DNA from: Chloroflexota bacterium
Lineage (GTDB): Bacteria > Chloroflexota > Anaerolineae > Anaerolineales > Villigracilaceae
DNA: 8,173 nt
Direction of reading: 5' to 3'
Assembly: GCA_016191895.1 (NCBI GenBank)
Contig: JACPVD010000178.1
Span: 1-8,173 of the forward strand
Shown: piece after piece, positions 1 through 5,304 of the stretch
Position numbering within the stretch: position 1 is the first letter of the stretch
How the letters are laid out: each line of letters starts with the position of its first letter
Position numbers and translations under genes: made by a program
The notes under the pieces: generated by a model
Database searches by the model: none
The model's input: only the letters and a program-made list of their open reading frames with translations
Told to the model about the DNA's origin: nothing

Positions 1-555
1 GGATGCAAGCAAATCGCCCGATTGACTCACTTTGCGTACCAGTACCGAATACAACGCCCATGTCAGCGCCGCCGCGAGCAGGCTCATGTTGCCCCAAAAC
101 AATGTGGGAGAAAGTTCGGCATTGCGCGGGTCGATGACGGCAATCACGCCGACTGTGGAAACAGCCAGCGCCATGATGCGCCGGATGGTCGCGCGTTCGC
201 CCAGCAAAAAGGGGGCGAAAAGCAAAACGAAGGCCGGTGTGGCCGAGGTCACGAGCGAACCGTTGGACGCCGTGGAAAGTTTTGTCCCCACGAATTGGAA
301 ACCAAGCGAGATGCCGTATCCCACGAATCCGACAAGGAAACTTTTCCAAAACATTTCCCGTGTGATGTCAATTTTGGTTCTGCGAAATTGAATGACAATG
401 CCGAGGGTTAACGCGCCGAGAACATAGCGGGTCGTCAACAACGCAAACGGCGGAATGACATCCAATACAATTTTGCTGACGACGTACATCCCGCCCCAGA
501 TCGAAGCCGCGGCTAGGCCGGCGATTAGGCCGGTTAGGGTATGTTGTTTTTTCAT
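1..555 (-). CDS. EamA/DMT-family transporter, C-terminal part beyond window edge
   Basis: This reading frame gives 185 uninterrupted codons from an ATG at 555-553 to the window edge, so the C-terminus is missing. The protein starts MKKQHTLTGLIAGLAAASIW and is strongly hydrophobic. Likely membrane segments lie near residues 7-27, 34-56, 71-91, 100-118, 126-142 and 154-173. Features typical of the EamA (DUF6, drug/metabolite transporter) repeat are the early small-residue helix with SIWGG, the TTRYVLGA helix, the STASNGSLVTSATPAFV helix followed by LLGE, and the GVIAVI helix. Full members are usually about 290-310 residues with two such repeats, so this is the first repeat and the start of the second. 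The family exports amino acids, metabolites or drugs across the inner membrane; substrate cannot be told from sequence. It starts 16 nt after arfB ends and is probably cotranscribed. The Shine-Dalgarno is weak: an AGGA overlapping the arfB stop, about 14 nt from the ATG. Confidence 0.9.
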   Translation of the reverse strand, partial: MKKQHTLTGLIAGLAAASIWGGMYVVSKIVLDVIPPFALLTTRYVLGALTLGIVIQFRRTKIDITREMFWKSFLVGFVGYGISLGFQFVGTKLSTASNGSLVTSATPAFVLLFAPFLLGERATIRRIMALAVSTVGVIAVIDPRNAELSPTLFWGNMSLLAAALTWALYSVLVRKVSQSGDLLAS

Positions 556-571
556 GAGCGCTTTATTTTTC

Positions 572-976
572 CTAATCGAATCTATCCTTGGATTCCCTTC
601 GTCCTTTTTTGATCTCGCCCCGTTTCTTTTTTTCTTTCAGGCGTTCTTCTTTTGAAGCTCGTGTTGGTTTGGTTTTGTGACGTGGTTTCGGCTTTTGGCT
701 GGCCTTTTCGATCAGCGCGTACAACCGTTGCAGGACGTCTTCGCGATTTTTCTCCTGTGAGCGGAATCGACTCGCTTCGAGGATGAGCACACCGTCAGCG
801 GAGACTCGTTTCCCGGCAAGCAGGATCAGCCGTCCCTTTACGTCGGAGGCGAGAGAGGGGGAGTTGACCACGTCGAAGCGCAACTGCACCGCCGTCGAGA
901 CCTTGTTCACATTCTGTCCGCCGGGGCCGCTGGCGCGGATGTAGTCGAGTTGGATTTCGTTTTCGAGGTGTTTCAT
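572..976 (-). CDS. arfB: Alternative ribosome-rescue factor ArfB (peptidyl-tRNA hydrolase, YaeJ type)
   Basis: The 134-aa product begins MKHLENEIQLDYIRASGPGG. It has the release-factor GGQ loop (G19-G20-Q21 within SGPGGQNVNKVSTA), and the later segments SADGVLILEASRFRSQEKNRE and TRASKEERL match the E. coli YaeJ/ArfB layout (140 aa). The C-terminal 40 residues are very basic (KPKPRHKTKPTRASKE, then KEKKKRGEIKKGRR). In ArfB this tail enters the empty mRNA channel of ribosomes stalled without a stop codon, while GGQ hydrolyses the peptidyl-tRNA. The lack of a codon-recognition domain separates it from RF1/RF2. The frame stays open upstream to 1120, but those 48 residues would be encoded across the korB terminator hairpin and match nothing in the family, so I chose the internal ATG at 976-974. 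A TATAAT box 9 nt upstream supports this start. The downstream transporter gene is probably in the same transcript. Confidence 0.95.
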   Translation of the reverse strand: MKHLENEIQLDYIRASGPGGQNVNKVSTAVQLRFDVVNSPSLASDVKGRLILLAGKRVSADGVLILEASRFRSQEKNREDVLQRLYALIEKASQKPKPRHKTKPTRASKEERLKEKKKRGEIKKGRRESKDRFD

Positions 977-985
977 TGTGCAGAA

Positions 986-991
986 ATTATA
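986..991 (-). promoter_or_regulatory. -10 box (TATAAT) of arfB; possible leaderless start
   Basis: Read on the minus strand, a perfect TATAAT lies only 9 nt before the arfB ATG, and no good -35 box is seen 16-18 nt further up. Transcription would begin about 7 nt after the box, within 1-3 nt of the ATG. There is no Shine-Dalgarno in the gap (TTCTGCACA). The message is therefore predicted to be leaderless or nearly so. This is inferred from spacing only. Confidence 0.5.
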
Positions 992-1060
992 AACTGATGT
1001 TATGCAATTCCCATGCGGGGAAGATATGCGTCGCACTCTCCACGTAATGTGGGATGTAAA

Positions 1061-1096
1061 ATAAAAAAAACCATCCCCCAAATTGTTTGGGGGATG
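1061..1096 (-). terminator. Rho-independent terminator of the regulator-korA-korB operon
   Basis: A perfect 11-bp inverted repeat (CATCCCCCAAA at 1072-1082, TTTGGGGGATG at 1086-1096) with a 3-nt loop is followed on the minus strand by GG and then eight T residues. It begins 36 nt after the korB stop codon. The G/C-rich stem core and T tract are the classical intrinsic terminator pattern. On the plus strand there is no T tract after the stem, so it acts for the minus strand only. Confidence 0.93.
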
Positions 1097-1131
1097 TAGG
1101 CGTTGCATTGAGATTGCCAAAATGGTGGAGG

Positions 1132-2187
1132 TTAGAACATCAACGCGTTGACCTTGTCGAGCGCGGCGCGTTCCGGCCTCAAATCTGCTTCGGTGAGACG
1201 GTTGAGCGGCGTATCTACAAGGTTATACAGCGAGGTGAGATTTGGCTTGGTGGTGTTCACATACAGCAGGCCGGTGATCAGCCAGTTGTTTTGCTGTGAT
1301 TCCTCCATCACGCGCAGTGCCTCGAAACGGTTGGTGGGGTCGTATCCCTTTTCGAGATTCTTGAGGATGACCGTCGAACCGTCGTGCATGGCAACTTCGC
1401 GAATCTCGCCATCGACCATTTCCCGCTCGAGCATGATCTCGTTGCGCGGCGCGATGTAGGAAATTTCGTGCAGGGGCTCTTCGTGATCCTTGCCCCACGC
1501 ATACGAATGATAGGCGTTTTCATTGTTGTTGAAGGTGACGCACGGGCTGATGATGTCGAGCACGGCGATGCCGTCGTGCGCGAGCGCGGCTTTGAGCAAT
1601 TCCTTCACCTGTTTTGGATTTCCCGCGAACGATCGCGCAACGAAGGTGGCGTTCGATACGACTGCTTCCATGCAGATATCGACAGGCATGTATGGATTTT
1701 CGCCTTGTTTCTTCAGTTGCAATCCCTTTTCAGCGGTGGCGGAAAACTGGCCTTTGGTGAGTCCGTACACGCCGTTGTTCTCCACAATATAAAGCATGTT
1801 TACATTGCGGCGCATCACATGTTTGAACTGCCCCATGCCGATGCTGGCCGAGTCGCCGTCGCCGGAAACGCCGATTCCTTTCAGGTGTTGATCCGCAAAC
1901 AACGCGCCGGTGGCGATGGAAGGCATGCGCCCATGCAGGCTGTTGAATCCGAACGAGCGGTTCAAAAAGTAGGTCGGCGATTTCGACGAACAACCGATGC
2001 CGCTGAACTTGACCACATCCTCAGGCACGATGTTCATTTCATACAACGCGGAAACTATCTGGTTCGAGATGGAGTTGTGTCCGCAGCCCTGGCATAATGT
2101 GCTGGGGTTGCCGCGATATTCGTTTTTGGATAAGCCGGCGAGATTGACATTCGCAGTCGCGCCAGCCATGGGGAGGGTTTCGGTCAT
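1132..2187 (-). CDS. korB: 2-oxoacid:ferredoxin oxidoreductase beta subunit (2-oxoglutarate type, KorB)
   Basis: The 351-aa protein is the TPP- and [4Fe-4S]-binding beta subunit of a 2-oxoacid:ferredoxin oxidoreductase. With KorA it oxidatively decarboxylates a 2-oxoacid (most likely 2-oxoglutarate) to the acyl-CoA and reduces ferredoxin, or runs in reverse, in the cytoplasm. Four cysteines in CQGCGH (C32, C35), GIGCSS (C66) and SPCVTFN (C216) have the family spacing for one [4Fe-4S] cluster. The TPP/Mg motif is G109-D-G-D followed by N137-N138 in ENNGVYGLTKGQ. The N-terminal 20 residues precede the conserved core. An AAGGAG (2202-2197) 9 nt before the ATG fixes the start. It follows korA by 23 nt and is the last gene before a strong terminator. 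No ferredoxin-like delta subunit is encoded nearby, as in other two-subunit (AB) enzymes. Substrate choice between 2-oxoglutarate and other 2-oxoacids is by overall similarity, not proven. Confidence 0.93.
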   Translation of the reverse strand: MTETLPMAGATANVNLAGLSKNEYRGNPSTLCQGCGHNSISNQIVSALYEMNIVPEDVVKFSGIGCSSKSPTYFLNRSFGFNSLHGRMPSIATGALFADQHLKGIGVSGDGDSASIGMGQFKHVMRRNVNMLYIVENNGVYGLTKGQFSATAEKGLQLKKQGENPYMPVDICMEAVVSNATFVARSFAGNPKQVKELLKAALAHDGIAVLDIISPCVTFNNNENAYHSYAWGKDHEEPLHEISYIAPRNEIMLEREMVDGEIREVAMHDGSTVILKNLEKGYDPTNRFEALRVMEESQQNNWLITGLLYVNTTKPNLTSLYNLVDTPLNRLTEADLRPERAALDKVNALMF

Positions 2188-2210
2188 TGTGTTTTACTCC
2201 TTGTCTCTTT

Positions 2211-4169
2211 CTACTTCCGCTTCGCCTTTTTTGCGGACGGCTTCGATTTGGCGACGGTCTTCTTAACCGGCTTCGCTTCTTTTTTGGACCGTAAAACTGG
2301 TTTTGCCTTCGACGAAGTTTTCGCCGCCGAAGCCTTCTTCCGCGCGCCGCTCACTGACTTCTGATCACTGGTCACTGTTCTCTCATACTTTGCCAGAATT
2401 CCCTCGCGCACCCATTTCGCAGAGGCGGGCATGCCGTCGCCATAGGCAACGGATTTGAACCTTGCCGCATGTTGCGGATATTCCGTCAGCAGGATTTGGT
2501 TCATCTGCCCGTCGCGGTTCATTTCCACGACGAATATCTGATCGTGCTTTGCGATGAATTTGTCCACTTCCTTTGTGAAGGGAATGGCGCGGATGCGCAG
2601 AAATTCTGTCTTGATGCCATGCTCGGTTTCGAGTTGGCGTTGGGCTTCGAATATGGCCGCTTCCGTGGAGCCATAGGCGATGATCCCGGCTGTTGCGCCT
2701 TTGGCAGTATGCAGGACGGGCGCGGGAACATATTGTTTGGCGGTTTCGTGTTTTCGCTTCAACCGGTCCATATTTTTCAAATAAACTTCGGCTTCTTCGC
2801 TGTATCTTGCATAGTCGTCGTGCCCTGTTCCGCGCGTGAAGTAGGAGCTCATCGGGTGTTTGTTGCCGGGGAAGGTGCGATATCCAACGCCATCGCCGTC
2901 TTTGTCGAAGTAACGTCCCCAATTGCCCTTGATCTCTTCAAGGTCTTTTTCGAACAATGTCTTGCCGCGATCCATTGGGGCGTCGGGGTATTGAAACGGC
3001 TTGCTGATCCATTGGTTCATGCCCATATCGAGATCGCTGAGGACGAATACGGGAGTCTGAATCCGCTCGGCAATATCGAAGGATTTCCATCCGAACTCAA
3101 AGCACTCATACACATCGCCCGGCAGGAGCGTAACGGAATGCGAATCGCCATGGCCAATGAAGTGTGTAAAGGTGAGGTCGCCTTGCGAAGTGCGTGTGGG
3201 TAGACCGGTGCTCGGGCCAATGCGTTGTACGTCCCAGACCACAACGGGAACTTCCGCGTAGTATGCCAGTCCAGCGAATTCGGTCATGAGAGAGAGGCCG
3301 GGACCGGAGGTGGAGGTCATGGCGCGCAATCCAGCCCAGCCCGCGCCGACAGACATTCCCAGCGCGGCGAGTTCATCCTCCGCCTGGACGACGGCGTAGG
3401 TGTGTTTGCCGTCTTCGCGCTTGCGAAGTTGGGGGAGATAATCGTTCAGCGATTCTGCAAGGGATGTTGCCGGTGTGATCGGATACCAGGCTGCGAATTG
3501 TACGCCTCCAAAAATCGACCCGATGGCGGCAGCGGTATTTCCGTCGGCCATGATCAACCCTTCGGTCTTGCTCATCGGTTCGACGTAGAACGGGTCTTTC
3601 TTTTCGAGATTGGCCTTTGCCCATTCCGCGCCGGCTTTTACCGCGTTGAAATTCATATCGATCGGCTTTTGCTTGCCCTTGAAATGGAAGGTAAGCGCGG
3701 CGTTGATCATGTTCATATCCATGCCGATCATTTGCGCAAGAACACCCACGTAGACCATATTCCCCACCAGATCGCGAAAATCGGAGGGGACATTCGGGTC
3801 GTTGCGCACGATGGTCTTGATCGGCATCGGGTAGACGGCGATGTCGGCGCGAGTGATGGGTTGTTTGATATCGTCGGCGTAGTAAAAGGCTCCACCCGGC
3901 ACAACAGAGGCCAGGTCACGGGCGAACGAATTTGGATTGATCGCAATGACGATGTCACGTCGTTCATGATGGGCGATGAATCCATCCTTGTTGGCGCGGA
4001 TCGTGTACCAGGTGGGCAATCCTTGAATGTTCGAGGGGAAAAGATTTTTGCCCGAAACGGGAATACCCATCTTGAAGATGGCGCGCAGGATGGTGTTGTT
4101 GGCGGTGGAACTACCCGAGCCGTTTACCGTTCCGACCGTGATCGAGAAATCGTTGATGATCTTGTTCAT
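2211..4169 (-). CDS. korA: 2-oxoacid:ferredoxin oxidoreductase alpha subunit (gamma-alpha fusion, KorA) with lysine-rich tail
   Basis: The 652-aa product joins the gamma domain (about 1-190; GTVNGSGSSTANNTILRAIF, the CoA-side Rossmann-like part) to the alpha domain (about 205-595). The alpha domain carries the YPITPATSLAE 2-oxoacid motif (residues 229-239), QAEDELAAL (262-270), TSTSGPGLSLM (285-295) and the QRIGPSTGLPTRTSQGDL segment (315-332). C-terminal elements are GIIAYGSTEAAI, IFVVEMNRDGQMNQIL and MPASAKWVREGILAKYE. This is the pattern of two-subunit KorAB enzymes that form acyl-CoA from a 2-oxoacid with ferredoxin as electron acceptor. The enzyme core should end near residue 596. Here about 55 residues follow, of which the last 43 contain 16 Lys and 3 Arg but one acidic residue, an H1-like low-complexity tail. 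Translation starts at ATG 4169-4167 behind AAGGAG (4179-4174), 12 nt after the regulator gene. Confidence 0.93.
   Translation of the reverse strand: MNKIINDFSITVGTVNGSGSSTANNTILRAIFKMGIPVSGKNLFPSNIQGLPTWYTIRANKDGFIAHHERRDIVIAINPNSFARDLASVVPGGAFYYADDIKQPITRADIAVYPMPIKTIVRNDPNVPSDFRDLVGNMVYVGVLAQMIGMDMNMINAALTFHFKGKQKPIDMNFNAVKAGAEWAKANLEKKDPFYVEPMSKTEGLIMADGNTAAAIGSIFGGVQFAAWYPITPATSLAESLNDYLPQLRKREDGKHTYAVVQAEDELAALGMSVGAGWAGLRAMTSTSGPGLSLMTEFAGLAYYAEVPVVVWDVQRIGPSTGLPTRTSQGDLTFTHFIGHGDSHSVTLLPGDVYECFEFGWKSFDIAERIQTPVFVLSDLDMGMNQWISKPFQYPDAPMDRGKTLFEKDLEEIKGNWGRYFDKDGDGVGYRTFPGNKHPMSSYFTRGTGHDDYARYSEEAEVYLKNMDRLKRKHETAKQYVPAPVLHTAKGATAGIIAYGSTEAAIFEAQRQLETEHGIKTEFLRIRAIPFTKEVDKFIAKHDQIFVVEMNRDGQMNQILLTEYPQHAARFKSVAYGDGMPASAKWVREGILAKYERTVTSDQKSVSGARKKASAAKTSSKAKPVLRSKKEAKPVKKTVAKSKPSAKKAKRK
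2351..2378 (-). repeat. Four-unit 7-bp tandem repeat inside korA at the core/tail junction
   Basis: On the minus strand the units read ACAGTGA, CCAGTGA, TCAGAAG, TCAGTGA; three carry CAGTGA and one is degenerate. They encode residues 598-607 (TVTSDQKSVS), exactly between the conserved KorA core and its lysine-rich tail. Seven is not a multiple of three, and I checked by hand that losing the first unit, or duplicating the first or second, brings a TGA into frame within the repeat, removing the tail only. Confidence 0.75.
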
Positions 4170-4181
4170 GGGTCTCCTTGT

Positions 4182-4859
4182 TTATGACGGACGATGCGCA
4201 AGCAGGTCGATATGGGAGACCAGCGCTTTGCGCCCCGCCGTGTAATTTCCATTGCAAATGCTTTGAACCATGGCTTTGTGATACCCCCAGACCTCTTCGA
4301 GATAATCCATGCCGCCGGCGTACATGTTCAACCCCACGGCTTCGTAGGCCTCCCAATAGGCTTCGAGCAAACCGGTCACAAAGGGATTGTTCAAGCGGCT
4401 GTAAATGAGCAGGTGAAGACGGCGATGTTCTTCATGGGGAACCTGCGCGGAGTTGCCGCGCAATTTTTCAAAAGCGCGGGCGACGATGTTTTGCAATTCA
4501 GTTTTATCTTCTTCCGTGAGCAATTGCACCGCTTCATCCCAATACGCGGCTTCAATGTGGTTTCGCAGTTCGGAATATTTTGCGAAATGACTTTGATTGA
4601 CCGCCAGCGCGTATGCGAGGCTTTGCTTGACAGCCGGCGCGAATGAATACGACAATCGCCTCGTTCCCGTCCGTGGGCGGACTTCGACCAAACCGAGCGC
4701 GCGCGCCACTTCGAGTTGTTCCCGCAGCCCGGCCACACTGATGCCTAATTCCCGGCTCAGGTCGTTTAACGAAGGCAGGCTTCCTTCCGCTTGTTCATGC
4801 GATGCAAGGTAGCGCAGGAATTCAGATATCTTTGGAGTGGGGCGTTCTCGTGGAATCAT
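4182..4859 (-). CDS. FadR-type GntR/FCD transcriptional regulator of the korAB operon
   Basis: This 225-aa protein has an N-terminal winged helix (about 8-70; LPSLNDLSRELGISVAGLRE, then ARALGLVEVRPRTGTRRLS as wing) and an all-helical FCD effector domain (about 90-222). FCD domains usually bind a metal with Asp, His, His, His; here H149, H194 and H216 keep the family spacing (45 and 22 residues), but the first ligand position, four residues before H149, is H145 instead of Asp or Asn. Such regulators are dimers that bind palindromes and respond to small carboxylic acids. The gene is first in the operon, 12 nt before korA, and its promoter is covered by a perfect inverted repeat, so it probably represses itself and korAB and responds to a 2-oxoacid or related metabolite (inference). 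The ATG is 23-24 nt after the predicted transcription start; only a weak CGGA precedes it. Confidence 0.87.
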   Translation of the reverse strand: MIPRERPTPKISEFLRYLASHEQAEGSLPSLNDLSRELGISVAGLREQLEVARALGLVEVRPRTGTRRLSYSFAPAVKQSLAYALAVNQSHFAKYSELRNHIEAAYWDEAVQLLTEEDKTELQNIVARAFEKLRGNSAQVPHEEHRRLHLLIYSRLNNPFVTGLLEAYWEAYEAVGLNMYAGGMDYLEEVWGYHKAMVQSICNGNYTAGRKALVSHIDLLAHRPS

Positions 4860-4860
4860 G

Positions 4861-4897
4861 CGTAAAATCCGATTAATCTGATTAATCGGATTTTACG
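4861..4897 (-). promoter_or_regulatory. Perfect 17-bp inverted repeat, probable operator of the regulator-korAB operon
   Basis: The left arm CGTAAAATCCGATTAAT (4861-4877) and the right arm ATTAATCGGATTTTACG (4881-4897) are exact reverse complements around the 3-nt centre CTG. Inside, the self-complementary octamer GATTAATC occurs twice (4871-4878 and 4880-4887), one base apart. The repeat starts one base before the regulator's ATG and contains its -10 box and predicted transcription start. That is the position expected of an autorepression operator. As RNA, the part after the transcription start cannot form the full hairpin, so a DNA-binding role is more likely than a terminator. Confidence 0.85.
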
Positions 4898-4918
4898 GCA
4901 ATTCGGGCATTACGTCAA
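4890..4918 (-). promoter_or_regulatory. Sigma-70-type promoter of the regulator-korA-korB operon
   Basis: On the minus strand, TTGACG (4918-4913) and TAAAAT (4895-4890) are separated by exactly 17 bp. Upstream lie two A/T tracts (4921-4930 and 4946-4955) that resemble an UP element. The start of transcription should fall near 4883, inside the palindrome, giving a leader of about 23 nt. Confidence 0.8.
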
Positions 4919-5009
4919 GATAAAAAAAAATTACCAATGTCAGTAAAAAAATTAAATCTGGCAATCGCTGCGCTTCGACTGCGCTCTTTCCAGAAGAAGC
5001 GATTCGTCC

Positions 5010-5100
5010 TAAGAGAGCGTTTCTTAAGTCCAATTCCGAGACAACACACCCCACATTCCCCCTTTTTGTGGAAAAAATTTTTTTAAGAAACAGTCTCTTA
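5010..5100. repeat. Imperfect 18-bp inverted repeat with 55-bp spacer
   Basis: TAAGAGAGCGTTTCTTAA (5010-5027) and TTAAGAAACAGTCTCTTA (5083-5100) match as reverse complements at 16 of 18 positions. The spacer holds CACACCCC (5045-5052) and an A/T tract (5071-5084). GGGTGTG (5107-5113), just outside, is complementary to the spacer's CACACCC, so alternative pairings exist. It could be a small intergenic repeat element, a structured leader or a two-site operator. Confidence 0.7.
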
Positions 5101-5258
5101 CACAGAGGGTGTGCCCACAATGCGTAACATCAGTTATTGAAATTCGAGCATCTTTTCAAAAAGAAGGGGAAGTGGCGAACACCCCGCTTTATTGAGATGA
5201 TACAAATTCGCTTCGATTCTTATGCTCTAAAAATATAGATGGGATTGGGAAGGTAAGG

Positions 5259-5298
5259 TATAATCAATTCACCGCGCAAGCGTAAATTCATTTCAAGG
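5259..5298 (+). promoter_or_regulatory. -10 box and ribosome binding site of the unknown operon
   Basis: TATAAT at 5259-5264 is a perfect -10 box; the region 17 bp upstream (TAGATG) is a poor -35, so an activator or alternative contacts may be needed. A transcript from about 5271 would have a leader of about 34 nt. AAGG at 5295-5298, 6 nt before the ATG at 5305, serves as a modest Shine-Dalgarno and supports that start. Confidence 0.55.
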
Positions 5299-5304
5299 CT
5301 GAGT

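Larger units (their letters stand above)
4898..5304. other. Divergent intergenic region, 407 bp
   Basis: No convincing gene is seen. At one end are the -35 and A/T tracts of the minus-strand kor operon, in the middle is a long imperfect inverted repeat (5010-5100), and at the other end is the promoter and ribosome binding site of the plus-strand unknown operon. A small pair AATCGCT (4963-4969) and AGCGATT (4998-5004) can form another hairpin. The stretch 5121-5230 is A/T-rich with no motif I can name. A small RNA cannot be excluded. Confidence 0.6.

Noticed and set aside
22..655. Plus-strand open frames opposite the EamA transporter and arfB
   Set aside because: Their translations have no family features, whereas the minus strand encodes a transmembrane transporter and a GGQ protein.
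977..1120. 48-residue N-terminal extension of arfB
   Set aside because: It would be encoded across the kor operon terminator and the arfB -10 box, and the family begins at MKHLENEIQL.
1384..3203. Plus-strand open frames of 237 and 244 codons opposite korB and korA
   Set aside because: Same reason: antisense shadows of genes with intact catalytic and cluster-binding motifs.
3225..4187. 320-codon open frame on the plus strand opposite korA
   Set aside because: It is antisense to a clearly conserved enzyme, its translation shows no recognisable family or sensible composition, and no ribosome binding site fits; long antisense frames are common opposite G/C-rich third-position genes.
4861..4897. 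The palindrome as a transcription terminator or attenuator
   Set aside because: It overlaps the -10 box and start site, so most of one arm is not transcribed from that promoter, and no T tract follows it.
4893..5120. 75-codon minus-strand frame in the divergent intergenic region
   Set aside because: It runs through the inverted repeat and the kor promoter, has no ribosome binding site and no protein-like pattern.
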